64,000 bases of DNA from Calothrix anomala FACHB-343 (GCF_014696435.1 NZ_JACJQG010000037.1:1-64000); one strand, 5' to 3'. Shown: positions 29,202-38,755, counted from the stretch's first letter. Notes: a model not told the origin generated them from the letters alone. Program-made: numbers and translations.

Positions 29202-31214
29202 ATGGTTCCCCGAGAACGTATCCGAAACATTGGTATTTCTGCTCACATCGACTCTGGTAAAACTACACTGTCAGAGCGCATTCTCTTCTATACAGGCAGA
29301 ATCCATGCAATTGAAGAAGTACGGGGAGGTGGCAAGGGTGCAACGATGGATTTTATGCCTGAAGAAAAGTTACATGGTATTACCATTACTTCAGCCGCGA
29401 CAACTTGTCAGTGGCACAATACGCAAATTAATTTAATTGATACACCAGGACATGTTGATTTTACGATAGAAGTAGAGCGCGCTCTGCGGGTATTGGATGG
29501 GGCGGTAATGGTGCTGTGTGCGGTTGCGGGGGTGCAATCCCAATCAATTACTGTGGATCGTCAGATGAAGCGCTATCGCGTACCCCGCATTGCATTTATC
29601 AACAAAATGGATCGCATCGGTGCAAATCCATTTCGGGTGGTGCAAGCTATGCGCGATCGCTTGCAGTTAAATGCCATACTACTTCAGTATCCTATTGGTA
29701 GCGAAGATCAATTTCAAGGGGTCATTGACCTAATTGAAATGGAAGCTTCCTATTTTGCAGGTGAAAACGGCGAAAATTGGGTGAAACAATCAATTCCTGA
29801 CGCCCTTGTTGAAGAGGCACAGCAAGCCAGAGAAAAACTGCTGGATGCTTTGTCATTCTTCTCTGAAGCGATGACAGAGATGTTATTGGAAGGTAAGGAA
29901 GTTCCCAAAGAATTAATTTGGCAAACTATTCGCCAAGCCACCTTAACTTTGCAACTGACACCAGTATTGCTAGGTTCGGCATTCAAAAATAAAGGCGTAC
30001 AAAATTTACTAGATGCGATCGCCTATTATCTCCCATCGCCGGTAGACAGGGAAATCGTCAAAACTGTAGAGTCTGTTAGCCTGTACCCCAATCCTGACGA
30101 TCCTTTAGTGGCATTGGCGTTTAAACTCACTGTAGAATCCTTTGGACAGTTAACCTACACCCGAATTTATTCGGGGACATTAAAACAGGGCGATACTGTT
30201 TACAACGCCCGTACTCAACAACGGGTGCAAATTGGGCGCTTGGTGAGAATGCACGCTAACAAGCGCGAAGAGGTGAAGGTTGCTGAAGCTGGGGATATTA
30301 TCGCCATGCTGGGTATCGATTGCGCCTCTGGAGATACCTTTTACTCTGGAGAAACACTAGTATCTTTAGAAAAAATGTATGTACCAGAACCAGTAATTAC
30401 ACTGGCAGTGACGCCGAAAAAACAAGAAGATAGCGATCGCCTTTCCAAAGCACTCAATCGTTTCCAAAAAGAAGATCCTACCTTTAAGTTGAGCATAGAT
30501 CCCGAATCAGGAGCTACTCTAATTTCGGGGATGGGCGAACTGCATTTAGAAATCTACTTGGAACGCATTCAACGGGAATATAGCACGGAGGTGTATGTTG
30601 GTAAACCCGCAGTTGCCTATCGGGAAACTATTGGTCAAAAAGCATACTTTGATTATCGACTGAGAAAACAAAGCGGTGGTTCTGGACAATACGCCCATGT
30701 CAGTGGTTGGATTGAACCTACAGAAGAACCCTTTGTATTTGAAAACCGAGTAGTTGGCGGTGCAATTCCTAAAGAATATATTCCTGGTTGCGAAAAAGGT
30801 TTCCGCGAAGCTATGCAATCGGGGATTTTAGAAGGTTATCCTGTTACCGGGGTAAAAGTCGTTCTCGAAAGCGGTTCCTATCACTCGGTAGATTCGTCAG
30901 AATTGGCTTTTCGTTCAGCTTCCCATCAAGCCTTAGAAGAAGCGATTAACAAAGCCAAAGCCTATATTCTCGAACCAATTATGCTTGTAGAAGTGGAAAC
31001 ACCTAACGAGTATTTAGGTAGAGTTCAGGGCGATATCTCCTCCCGTCGCGGTTTGCTGTTGGGTTCCCAAACTATGCAAACATACTCTGTAATTCGGGCG
31101 GAAGTACCTCTAGCGCGCATGTTTGGCTATTCTACAGACTTGCGATCGCAAACTGCGGGTATGGCAACTTTCACAATGGAATTTGCCTGTTACAGACAAG
31201 CGAGTAACCAATAG
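29202..31214 (+). CDS. Elongation factor G paralogue
   Basis: 670 aa, all five EF-G domains apparently present. G1 [10 protein letters not shown]3 DTPGHVDF and G4 INKMDR are intact; [13 protein letters not shown] lies near the C-terminus. The G2 region reads [15 protein letters not shown] where canonical EF-G has (Q/E)RERGITI: the Arg before Gly is His and the E-R pair is lost. Together with the divergent N-terminus this marks a secondary EF-G, not the one in the str operon. Such paralogues may act in ribosome recycling or under stress; the role here is inferred. AAGGAAG precedes the ATG. A long terminator hairpin follows. Confidence 0.9.
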   Translation: MVPRERIRNIGISAHIDSGKTTLSERILFYTGRIHAIEEVRGGGKGATMDFMPEEKLHGITITSAATTCQWHNTQINLIDTPGHVDFTIEVERALRVLDGAVMVLCAVAGVQSQSITVDRQMKRYRVPRIAFINKMDRIGANPFRVVQAMRDRLQLNAILLQYPIGSEDQFQGVIDLIEMEASYFAGENGENWVKQSIPDALVEEAQQAREKLLDALSFFSEAMTEMLLEGKEVPKELIWQTIRQATLTLQLTPVLLGSAFKNKGVQNLLDAIAYYLPSPVDREIVKTVESVSLYPNPDDPLVALAFKLTVESFGQLTYTRIYSGTLKQGDTVYNARTQQRVQIGRLVRMHANKREEVKVAEAGDIIAMLGIDCASGDTFYSGETLVSLEKMYVPEPVITLAVTPKKQEDSDRLSKALNRFQKEDPTFKLSIDPESGATLISGMGELHLEIYLERIQREYSTEVYVGKPAVAYRETIGQKAYFDYRLRKQSGGSGQYAHVSGWIEPTEEPFVFENRVVGGAIPKEYIPGCEKGFREAMQSGILEGYPVTGVKVVLESGSYHSVDSSELAFRSASHQALEEAINKAKAYILEPIMLVEVETPNEYLGRVQGDISSRRGLLLGSQTMQTYSVIRAEVPLARMFGYSTDLRSQTAGMATFTMEFACYRQASNQ

Positions 31215-31221
31215 TTGATAT

Positions 31222-31257
31222 AACAAGAAGGTAGACAATATTGTTTACCTTTTTGTT
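31222..31257 (+). terminator. Terminator after the EF-G paralogue
   Basis: A nearly continuous 17-bp stem (left arm from AACAAGAAGGTA at 31222-31233, right arm TACCTTTTTGTT at 31246-31257) with a very short loop and U-rich right side, eight bases after the stop codon. Probably works as a rho-independent terminator. Confidence 0.65.
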
Positions 31258-31311
31258 AATTTCCGGAATTTTTACTACTGCTGTAAAAATGCCAACTTAC
31301 CTTGCTTGCTT

Positions 31312-32790
31312 ATGAATATTCCCCAAAGTCAATCAACAGCAGATGGGTTCACAAATACACCCATCAACAAAATCTACGATGTTATCATAGTTGGTGCTGG
31401 CCCTATTGGTTTAGCCACTGCTGTTGGTTTACGCAAACGTGGTATTGACAATATTCTCGTCATAGATCAAACTCGTGCTTTTCGTCAAGTTGGTCAGGTT
31501 GTGGATCTTCTGCCTAACGGATTAAAAGCTCTAAAATATTTAGACGAGCGCGCATATCAAGCAGTCAAAACAGCGAATCTGACTTTCACTAATTACCAGC
31601 CTGCTGAAGAAGAGAAAACCACCGCAGTCATTGAACCAAAACTTCCTAAACCTTCACTAGAATGGGTTTCAAAAAACTTCCAGGGGCAGAAAGTTCGCGC
31701 AATTCCTCTGAGTTTTGATGTTTGGTTTAGTGAGTATGGCGAAGGTCGAGTTTCCATTTCTTGGTATAATTTACAAACTGCCTTAAGACAACTACTTCCA
31801 GAAGACCAAGTTAAACCGAATCACCGTTGTATTAATGTAGTAGATGAGCCTGAATTAGGCTGCATTCGCATTGATTGTGTTAGTAGTGCGAATGTTGAGG
31901 CTAATCCATATGCATATTGGTTAGATACACAGTCTGAAAATTCAGACAGTACGCCTCAACCATCACTGACAAAATCATTCCGCGCTAAGTTAATTGTTGC
32001 CGCAGACGGAATTAACTCTACAGTGCGTCAGATACTTTATGCTGATAGCTCTAACCTACCTTTTGCCACACCAGAATATTCTGGATTTGCGGCAATATCT
32101 TGTCGAGAAATACTCGATATTCCCCAAGAACTGCGATCGCATATTGAAGAAAAATTTTTGGCAGAATCGCCAATTCTTACAGTAGCTAACTACGATCTGA
32201 GCAATCGCGCTTTTAGTGAAACGCCCAGAATGTTGTTAATGAATAGACAAAGTATGGGCTATTTACTGCATGTAGCTGTACCTTTGGAGTCACTGTCAGG
32301 GAAGTCTGGTAGTGATTTGCGTAACTTAGGGCTGCAAGAGTTAGAAAAAGCTGGATTTCCTAAAGTACTACAAGAATTAGTGCAATTATCTCCACCAGAA
32401 AATATTTTTCAACGTCCTTATTACATTCATCGTGCTGCTATGGATGAAAATATCTTACCAAGTTGGAGTGCAGGACGAGTTGTATTAGTTGGTGATGCTG
32501 CACATGGTATGCCTCCTTTTATGGCTCAAGGAGCTAATCAAGGATTAGAAGATGCAATGGTAATGACAACATTAATTACTAATATTGCTCAAGAAAATCA
32601 TTGGCATAACCAGCAAGCTATAGCCTCAGCTTTCGATAAATATGAACGTCTTCGTCGCCCGTTTATGGAATATATTCAACAGGCAACATTAACCCAATTT
32701 CCCCACTCTTCAAACCAAGCATGGCAAGAGTATAGCAACAAAGTCTACAGACGCAACTTTGAGCAAATAACTTCGGAATTATTAGTTTAA
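31312..32790 (+). CDS. FAD-dependent monooxygenase (PHBH/UbiH-like)
   Basis: 492 aa from the ATG at 31312 (a TTG two codons earlier is less likely). The N-terminal FAD-binding motif is VGAGPIGLATAVGLRKRG, and the second FAD motif is LVGDAAHGMPPFMAQGANQGLEDA, with the middle DG motif in VAADGINSTVRQIL. This is the class A flavoprotein hydroxylase fold that hydroxylates aromatic or polyene substrates with NAD(P)H and O2. No biosynthetic neighbours help to define the substrate. Confidence 0.88.
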   Translation: MNIPQSQSTADGFTNTPINKIYDVIIVGAGPIGLATAVGLRKRGIDNILVIDQTRAFRQVGQVVDLLPNGLKALKYLDERAYQAVKTANLTFTNYQPAEEEKTTAVIEPKLPKPSLEWVSKNFQGQKVRAIPLSFDVWFSEYGEGRVSISWYNLQTALRQLLPEDQVKPNHRCINVVDEPELGCIRIDCVSSANVEANPYAYWLDTQSENSDSTPQPSLTKSFRAKLIVAADGINSTVRQILYADSSNLPFATPEYSGFAAISCREILDIPQELRSHIEEKFLAESPILTVANYDLSNRAFSETPRMLLMNRQSMGYLLHVAVPLESLSGKSGSDLRNLGLQELEKAGFPKVLQELVQLSPPENIFQRPYYIHRAAMDENILPSWSAGRVVLVGDAAHGMPPFMAQGANQGLEDAMVMTTLITNIAQENHWHNQQAIASAFDKYERLRRPFMEYIQQATLTQFPHSSNQAWQEYSNKVYRRNFEQITSELLV

Positions 32791-32796
32791 TTTACA

Positions 32797-33145
32797 TATA
32801 GGATTCATATTTGATTTTTGAACAAATACGTAGGGGAGCCAGTCGCATGGGCGGGTTTCCCACGCCAGTCCGCACAACGGGGGGAACCCCCGCAAGCGGC
32901 TGGCTCGACTTGAGCGAACTGGCGTTGTGTTGTCGCGCAGCGCAACGCACCAACTCCCATAATACGGTGCGTTACACTTCGTGATAACGCACCCTACTGG
33001 ACTGACACAGCTAAAATGTTGCAATAAATTTCTTCTCTTCTCTCTGTGTTCTCTGCGCCTCTGCGGTTTATTAATGCACTATTTTAGCCTTGCCTCGCCA
33101 CTACATATACTTAGATTTTTTCAGAAATCAAATCGGATTCCTATA
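32797..33145. mobile_element. MITE-like element, family B, copy 2 (349 bp, with insertions)
   Basis: Same TATAGGATTC.../...GAATCC(TATA)-type ends as 28530-28726. Relative to copy 1 it has a ~45-bp GC-rich insert near 32860-32905, an inverted loop between GGTGCGTTA (32966-32974) and TAACGCACC (32985-32993), and a further 79-bp inverted-repeat element at 33010-33088. Begins seven bases after the monooxygenase stop. Confidence 0.7.
33010..33088. mobile_element. 79-bp inverted-repeat element nested in family B copy 2
   Basis: Ends GCTAAAATGTTGCA... and ...TGCACTATTTTAGC are inverted repeats. The centre holds the TCTCTGTGTTCTCTGCGCCTC simple sequence that is widespread in cyanobacterial spacers. 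It lies wholly inside another element, so it inserted later. Confidence 0.6.
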
Positions 33146-33267
33146 TAGCAATCCTAAATCATTTGTGAAATTTACTAATTCTCATTTTTTTCTCTTCTCC
33201 TTGGCGTACTTGGCGGCTTGGCGGTTCATTAAAAAAATATTTTCACAACTCAGATGGGATTGCTATA
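33144..33267. mobile_element. 124-bp inverted-repeat element abutting family B copy 2
   Basis: TATAGCAATCCTAAATCATT at the left and a matching inverted GGGATTGCTATA end at the right. It shares its first bases with the last TA of the preceding element, suggesting TA-targeted insertion. No coding capacity. Confidence 0.6.
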
Positions 33268-33470
33268 TTTGGGTATAACCATTTCATTATTGCTTTGGAA
33301 ATGCCTACTATCCAAGGTATGAAATCAAATAATAACCTTAGCTAGTGATAAGAAAAAAATCTGCTGGCTATGATAGTTTAAGCGTATTTTTTCAGCCTCT
33401 GTTGCCAAGGCTAAGTCATAAATTAATTGCTGTGACTTTCAACGTAACAAAAATAAGCGGAGCATAATCT

Positions 33471-34001
33471 ATGCAGGCAGATGAACTCCTAAAAAACTAT
33501 GCTGCTGGTACAAGAGACTTTACAGGTATTAACCTCAGCGAAGCAAATTTGCGAGAAGTAAATCTCAGTGGCGCAATATTAGATAGAGCAATTTTAGATG
33601 GCGCAAATCTGAGTCATGCAAATTTAAGCCATACTAGCTTAGTTGAGGCAGATTTAAATGGAGCTAATTTGAGTGATGCTAACCTGACAGAAAGTAATTT
33701 AACTGGTGCAATATTGGATGGCGCAATATTAGACGGTGCTGTTTTAGATGGCGCGAATTTAACTCAGGCTGATTTAACTGTTGCTAAATTAATTGAAGCA
33801 AATCTCAGTGAAGCAGAGTTAACCGAAGCTACTTTAGTTGCTGCAAATTTAGATAAGGCTGATTTGAGCGGTGCAGACTTAACTGTAGCAGATTTGACTC
33901 AGGCGAATTTGGCGCAAGCAGACTTAAATCAAGCAAATTTAAGTGGTGCAAATCTAGAAAAAGCTAATTTGGAAGGCACAATTCTAGATGAGAATAGTTA
34001 A
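33471..34001 (+). CDS. Pentapeptide-repeat protein
   Basis: 176 aa; nearly the whole chain is A(D/N)LxX pentapeptides (for example ANLSHANLSHTSLVEADLNGANL), predicting a right-handed quadrilateral beta-helix of about seven coils. Such proteins are very common in cyanobacteria and mostly of unknown role; some bind topoisomerase. GGAG lies about 11 bases before the ATG. No signal peptide. Confidence 0.9.
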   Translation: MQADELLKNYAAGTRDFTGINLSEANLREVNLSGAILDRAILDGANLSHANLSHTSLVEADLNGANLSDANLTESNLTGAILDGAILDGAVLDGANLTQADLTVAKLIEANLSEAELTEATLVAANLDKADLSGADLTVADLTQANLAQADLNQANLSGANLEKANLEGTILDENS

Positions 34002-34207
34002 ATGAGTTTTTTGTCCTTTGTTATAGCAATGCAACAAAGATTTGCGGTATATTAATTATTTTTGCTTCAGCAAATTGTTATCAAAACCACCGAATTTAGT
34101 CCAGAATAGGAATTGACAAAAAATGCCAAGCGATAAATTATGAGGTGCTTGGCATAGATGCTATTTCAGATAAAAATAATGAGCGAGAATGTTTTATACT
34201 CCCAGCA

Positions 34208-35173
34208 ATGCTACAGGAAAATTCGCTCACTATTACTGACGTAAAAGCTGCTTACAATCGGCTTTTGGGAATTTCCCAACAAACACCAGTGCTAACTTCC
34301 AGAACAGTGAATGAACTGACTCATAGCGAGGTGTTTTTTAAGTGCGAAAACTTTCAACGCGCAGGGGCTTTTAAGTTTAGAGGTGCATATAACGCATTAA
34401 CACAGCTATCTCAAGCCCAAAAACAACAAGGGGTGATTACTTTTTCATCGGGGAATCACGCACAGGCGATCGCACTGGCGGGAAAATTACTCAATATCCC
34501 CACAACTATTGTTATGCCCGATGATGCACCCGCAGTCAAGCAAACAGCTACTCGCGGTTATGGGGCGGAGGTGATTCTCTACAATCGCCACAATACTAAT
34601 CGGGAAGAACTCACCCAAAGTTTAGCCCGCGATCGCAATTTGAAACTCATTCCCCCTTACGATCATCCCCAAATCGTCGCCGGACAAGGTACAGCTGCTT
34701 TAGAATTAATCCAGGAAGTAGGCGAACTCGACTTTTTATTAGTACCTTGCGGTGGTGGTGGTTTACTATCCGGATGCGCGATCGCAACTAAAGCACTATC
34801 GCCAAAATGTCGGGTAATTGGCGTTGAACCCGAATTAGCCGATGATGCTACTCGTTCCTTTTACAGCAAAACTCTGCAAACTGTCCATAACCCGAATACA
34901 ATTGCTGATGGTGCGCGTACTCCTAGCTTGGGGAAAATTACCTTTCCTATCATCTTGAATTACGTTGATGATATGGTCACAGTCTCAGAATCAGCAATTA
35001 TCCGCACCATGTTTTTTCTTTGGGAACGCCTCAAAATAGTTGTTGAACCCACAGGAGTATTAGCCGCAGCAGCTTTACTAGAAGGTATTGTTACAGTACC
35101 AGTAGCCAGGATTGGAATTATTCTCAGTGGCGGAAATGTCGATTTAACAGAGATTTACAACCTCAAACAATAG
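34208..35173 (+). CDS. Serine racemase / threonine dehydratase family PLP enzyme
   Basis: 321 aa from the ATG at 34208, matching the length of serine racemase / threo-3-hydroxyaspartate dehydratase enzymes; a GTG 21 codons upstream adds unconserved residues. The PLP lysine is in AFKFRGAYNAL, the substrate loop is SSGNHAQAIALA, the PLP-phosphate Gly loop is PCGGGGLLSG, and a C-terminal SGGNVD is present. It lacks the regulatory ACT domain of biosynthetic IlvA, so a catabolic deaminase or racemase is more likely than isoleucine synthesis. Substrate not determinable from sequence. Confidence 0.88.
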   Translation: MLQENSLTITDVKAAYNRLLGISQQTPVLTSRTVNELTHSEVFFKCENFQRAGAFKFRGAYNALTQLSQAQKQQGVITFSSGNHAQAIALAGKLLNIPTTIVMPDDAPAVKQTATRGYGAEVILYNRHNTNREELTQSLARDRNLKLIPPYDHPQIVAGQGTAALELIQEVGELDFLLVPCGGGGLLSGCAIATKALSPKCRVIGVEPELADDATRSFYSKTLQTVHNPNTIADGARTPSLGKITFPIILNYVDDMVTVSESAIIRTMFFLWERLKIVVEPTGVLAAAALLEGIVTVPVARIGIILSGGNVDLTEIYNLKQ

Positions 35174-35451
35174 CCTATCACTGAGGGGAGGGGGTAGGGG
35201 GCAGGGAAGCAAATTACGTATTAAATAGGCGGTTTTTAGTATCAGTAATTACCATTACTTAAATATTAAATCTTGTTGAATAATTTGTGGGGTAAGACCC
35301 CGCAAATTGAAAAAATAGATTTAAAGTTTTGCAATTAATTTGATGAGGATTTTTTAGATTGCTTGTGACGACGTAATGCTCAAGTTAGAATATGATTGTT
35401 TATCAACAAAATAAACTATATTTTTGGCGATAGTCGGCCTTAATTTAACGT

Positions 35452-35652
35452 GTGAATTATCCAGGAAATCTACATGTATATGCCCCAGCACTGATATCTT
35501 TAGAAGAACGTGACTGGAAAGTTATGACTGAATTATTTGATAGGGAAGATAGTGATGAAATTGAAACTGATATCCGTAATAGTCTACTGTTGATGATTCC
35601 TGAACCATGTTGGGAAGACGATCCTTTTGACTTCCTGAGTGAATATCTTTAA
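35452..35652 (+). CDS. Small acidic hypothetical protein
   Basis: 66 aa with a GTG start; acidic (DREDSDEIETD), ending PEPCWEDDPFDFLSEYL. No recognised domain or signal peptide and no good Shine-Dalgarno. It might be a real small gene or a remnant; included because composition is protein-like and no other frame explains the stretch. Confidence 0.4.
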   Translation: MNYPGNLHVYAPALISLEERDWKVMTELFDREDSDEIETDIRNSLLLMIPEPCWEDDPFDFLSEYL

Positions 35653-35673
35653 AAATTTAGTTTTTGGCAACTT

Positions 35674-36429
35674 TTAAACAACATTTAAACGACTGAGGAA
35701 AATACGTAGGCGATCGCTTTGAGGATAAGTTAAAACTTCATGGGCTGAACCTTGTTCCACGACAACGCCGCGATCTAAAAATATGACTCGATGCGCGACT
35801 TCTCGCGCAAATTGCATTTCATGGGTAACGACTACCATTGTCATTCCTTCCGCCGCTAATTGCTGCATGACTTGTAGCACTTCACCAACCAATTCGGGAT
35901 CTAAAGCGCTGGTAGGTTCATCAAACAACATAATCTGCGGATTCATACATAAACTCCGCGCAATCGCTACACGTTGTTTTTGTCCCCCAGAAAGTTGTTC
36001 TGGATAGGCTGATGCTTTATCAAACAGCCCGACTTTTTCTAGATATAATCCGGCTAATTGAGCGCTTTCTTTGGGTGTTTTCCCTAAAACTTTACGGGGA
36101 GCAAGTGTGAGATTTTCTAATACGCTGAGGTGGGGAAATAAGTTAAATTGTTGAAAAACCATACCCACTTGGGTTCTCAGTTCCCGCAATTGAGTGTAGT
36201 TAATCTCAGATTGTGATAAATCTATACCATTAACTATTAAACGCCCGTGATTAATGGTTTCTAAACGATTAAAACAACGCAGTAAAGTACTTTTACCACA
36301 GCCGGAAGAACCAATCACCGCCACTACCTCGCCGCGATTGATTTCGCCTGTGATTCCTTGAAGAACTTTTAGGGAACCGAAGCTTTTTTCGATATTCTCA
36401 AAAGTAATCGCTGATGGGAAATTGTTCAT
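35674..36429 (-). CDS. glnQ: Polar amino acid ABC transporter, ATP-binding subunit
   Basis: 251 aa. Walker [11 protein letters not shown]-loop [16 protein letters not shown], signature [12 protein letters not shown], Walker B IMLFDEP and H-loop VVVTHEM identify an amino-acid-type importer ATPase (GlnQ/HisP/BgtA family). It is transcribed away from the fused binding protein-permease gene with only 21 bp between the start codons, so the two almost certainly form one transporter. glnQ is a family name here; arginine/lysine as well as glutamine transport is possible. Confidence 0.92.
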   Translation of the reverse strand: MNNFPSAITFENIEKSFGSLKVLQGITGEINRGEVVAVIGSSGCGKSTLLRCFNRLETINHGRLIVNGIDLSQSEINYTQLRELRTQVGMVFQQFNLFPHLSVLENLTLAPRKVLGKTPKESAQLAGLYLEKVGLFDKASAYPEQLSGGQKQRVAIARSLCMNPQIMLFDEPTSALDPELVGEVLQVMQQLAAEGMTMVVVTHEMQFAREVAHRVIFLDRGVVVEQGSAHEVLTYPQSDRLRIFLSRLNVV

Positions 36430-36450
36430 GAGATTTGAGGGAAATCAATA

Positions 36451-37950
36451 ATGGCTGGATTGGCTCAGGTACCTTGGCTAAACTCGTTAGTCGCTACAGT
36501 ATTGAGTTTATTTTTACTCGTTGGCTGTAGCGTTAATTCTACTTTAGGAAAAACTCTGCGGGTTGCTAATGAACCAGCGTTTCCACCTTTTGAGTTTCTC
36601 GGAAGTGGCGGTAAGTTGCAAGGTTTTTCGATTGATTTGATGCAGGCGATCGCAACTGCGGCTAATTTTAAAATAGAAATTCAAAGCATACCCTTTGATG
36701 GTATGATCCCAGCTTTGCAAGCTAAAACCGTAGATGCGGCAATTAGTTCGATTACCATTAGCGAAGAGAGAAGCAAAACAGTTTCCTTTTCTCGTCCTTA
36801 TTTTAAAGCGGGATTAGCGATCGCCATTCGCGCAGACAATCAAGATATTACTAACCTGGATACGCTGCAAAATAAACGAATTGCTGTACAAATTGGTACA
36901 ACTGGCGCTAAAAAAGCCCAGAGTATTCCCGGAGCAAAAATTCGCAGTTTTGATTCTGCACCCCTAGCCCTGCAAGAATTAGCCAATGGTAATGTGGATG
37001 CAGTCATTAACGATGCTACCGTAACTTTATACGCCATTAATACTGGCAATCTCAAGGGGTTAAAAGTAGTAGAGCAATTGGTCACAGAAGAATATTATGG
37101 CATTGCCACAGCGCAAAACTCAGCAAATCTAGTATTAATTAACGACGGACTCGATAAAATCCTCAAAAATGGCACCTACGCCCAAATTTATCGCCAATGG
37201 TTTAAAGCCGAGCCTCCAAACTTACCAGCTACATCACCTTTCGAGCAACAAACGGGTAGCACCAGTGGCATATTCTATTCATTAAACATCATTTGGCGTT
37301 CTTTCCCCATACTTCTACAAGGCGTATTGGTGACATTACAATTAACAGTACTATCTGTAGTTCTGGGATTAATTGGTGGTTCCCTGCTAGGTATGATTCG
37401 CCTTTCCCAGATCGCATATTTGCGTTGGTTGGCGCGCGCTTATATAGATTTTTTCCGAGGAACGCCTTTACTCGTGCAGATTTTTATGATTTATTTTGGC
37501 ATACCTGCACTCATCCAAGAACTTGGTTTAACTTTTTCTTTCGATCGCTTAATTGCAGGGGTAATCGCCTTAACATTAAATAGCGCCGCCTATATTGCAG
37601 AAATCGTCCGCGCTGGGATTCAATCAATAGAACCAGGACAAGCTGAAGCTTCACAATCTCTTGGTTTAAGTTCTTTGCAAACCATGCGTTATGTAGTTTT
37701 CCCTCAAGCTTTCCGCCGGATGATTCCACCTTTGGGGAATGAATTTATTAGTTTATTGAAAGATACTACTTTAGTTTCTGTAATTGGCTTGGAAGAACTT
37801 ACCCGCAAAGGACAGTTGATTGTTGCAGATAATTATCGCGCCTTTGAGATTTACGTTGCTGTAGCGATATTATACCTCTGCTTAACACTGCTATCTTCTC
37901 AAGCATTTAGTCGCCTAGAAGTCTGGATGAATCCGGTGAAACGTTCTTGA
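36451..37950 (+). CDS. Fused substrate-binding protein-permease of a polar amino acid ABC transporter
   Basis: 499 aa. The N-terminus has a lipobox-like LFLLVGC and a type-3 solute-binding domain (~30-260, FPPFEFLGSGGKLQGFSIDL). The C-terminal half is a HisM-type permease with several membrane segments and the EAA loop AEASQSLGLSS, followed by LLKDTTLVSVIGLEEL. The fusion is typical of BgtB from Anabaena and Synechocystis, which takes up basic amino acids and glutamine. GAGGGAAA lies 7-14 bases before the ATG. Partner ATPase: the divergent gene at 35674-36429. Confidence 0.92.
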   Translation: MAGLAQVPWLNSLVATVLSLFLLVGCSVNSTLGKTLRVANEPAFPPFEFLGSGGKLQGFSIDLMQAIATAANFKIEIQSIPFDGMIPALQAKTVDAAISSITISEERSKTVSFSRPYFKAGLAIAIRADNQDITNLDTLQNKRIAVQIGTTGAKKAQSIPGAKIRSFDSAPLALQELANGNVDAVINDATVTLYAINTGNLKGLKVVEQLVTEEYYGIATAQNSANLVLINDGLDKILKNGTYAQIYRQWFKAEPPNLPATSPFEQQTGSTSGIFYSLNIIWRSFPILLQGVLVTLQLTVLSVVLGLIGGSLLGMIRLSQIAYLRWLARAYIDFFRGTPLLVQIFMIYFGIPALIQELGLTFSFDRLIAGVIALTLNSAAYIAEIVRAGIQSIEPGQAEASQSLGLSSLQTMRYVVFPQAFRRMIPPLGNEFISLLKDTTLVSVIGLEELTRKGQLIVADNYRAFEIYVAVAILYLCLTLLSSQAFSRLEVWMNPVKRS

Positions 37951-37965
37951 ATTATTTGTCAGAGG

Positions 37966-38038
37966 CAGAGACGCGATGAATCAGAGACGCGATGAATCAG
38001 AGACGCGATGAATCAGAGACGCGATGAATCGCGTCTCT
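37966..38038. repeat. Tandem array of the AGACGCGATGAAT repeat
   Basis: Four 16-bp units CAGAGACGCGATGAAT (from 37966, 37982, 37998 and 38014), the last continued by CGCGTCTCT to give the complete palindrome AGAGACGCGAT...ATCGCGTCTCT. Single copies of the palindrome occur near 6257, 24364, 39175 and 46922. Uniform units without spacers exclude CRISPR. Confidence 0.8.
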
Positions 38039-38155
38039 ACAAGATGTTCCCCTGTATAAATTTATTTTCGGGGAAAATTAATCTGTATTAATGCCTTGAT
38101 TTCCAGCCTAAATTTACCGATACTGAGTAATTGCAGGCATTGCCCCAAAATCAAC

Positions 38156-38755
38156 ATGAAATCTCTGCACCGTCCAGATCTCTATGGTTGGTCTCATTTT
38201 AATCCCGCTAGAAATATTGATTTCAACGGGATTGCTTGGATTCGTCCCCAAGGGAATATTCTCATCGATCCAGTGGCTTTATCAAACCATGATTGGAATC
38301 ACATTACATCCCTGGGTGGTGTAGCTTGGATTGTAGTGACAAATTCCGATCATATTAGGTCAACTCCAGAAATTGCTAATCAAACTTATGCCAAAATAGC
38401 AGCACCAGCAGGAGAGAAAGATAATTTTCCCATAGCTTGCGATCGCTGGTTGGTTGATGGTGAAGAGGTAGTTCCGGGATTAAAGGTGATTGAACTCCAA
38501 GGTTCTAAAACCCCTGGTGAATTAGCGCTATTACTAGAGGAAACAACTTTAATTACTGGAGATTTAGTCAGGGCGCACAAAGCCGGTAATTTGACCATTT
38601 TACCACAAGAAAAGCTGGTAAATCGCCAAGAAGCAGTGGCATCTGTGCAGAGATTAGCAGCGCTAACTGAGGTAGAAGCTGTATTAGTTGGGGATGGGTG
38701 GTCAATTTTTCGCGATGGACGCGATCGCTTAAAGGAACTTGTGGCAAGTTTATAG
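38156..38755 (+). CDS. Metallo-beta-lactamase-like fold protein with degenerate metal site
   Basis: 199 aa from the ATG at 38156; the upstream TTG frame adds 20 unconserved residues. The fold pattern of MBL proteins is visible (GNILIDPV, VAWIVVTNSDHIRS, PGLKVIELQGSKTPGELALLL, TTLITGDLVRAH, AVLVGDGWSIF). The metal motif HxHxDH is reduced to NSDH, so the first two His are missing. A hydrolase with altered metal use or a non-catalytic member is possible. I recall similar cyanobacterial proteins with the same motif, so this is probably a family trait and not decay. Confidence 0.78.
   Translation: MKSLHRPDLYGWSHFNPARNIDFNGIAWIRPQGNILIDPVALSNHDWNHITSLGGVAWIVVTNSDHIRSTPEIANQTYAKIAAPAGEKDNFPIACDRWLVDGEEVVPGLKVIELQGSKTPGELALLLEETTLITGDLVRAHKAGNLTILPQEKLVNRQEAVASVQRLAALTEVEAVLVGDGWSIFRDGRDRLKELVASL

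Noticed and set aside
28922-29230. 102-codon minus-strand frame at the EF-G paralogue start
   Set aside because: Runs through a 101-bp repeat and the antisense of the first EF-G codons.
32782-33024. 80-codon minus-strand frame
   Set aside because: Lies within the family B miniature element and has no protein-like conservation.
37966-38038. Short CRISPR array
   Set aside because: Units are 16 bp with no spacers between them; it is a tandem repeat of a dispersed palindrome.
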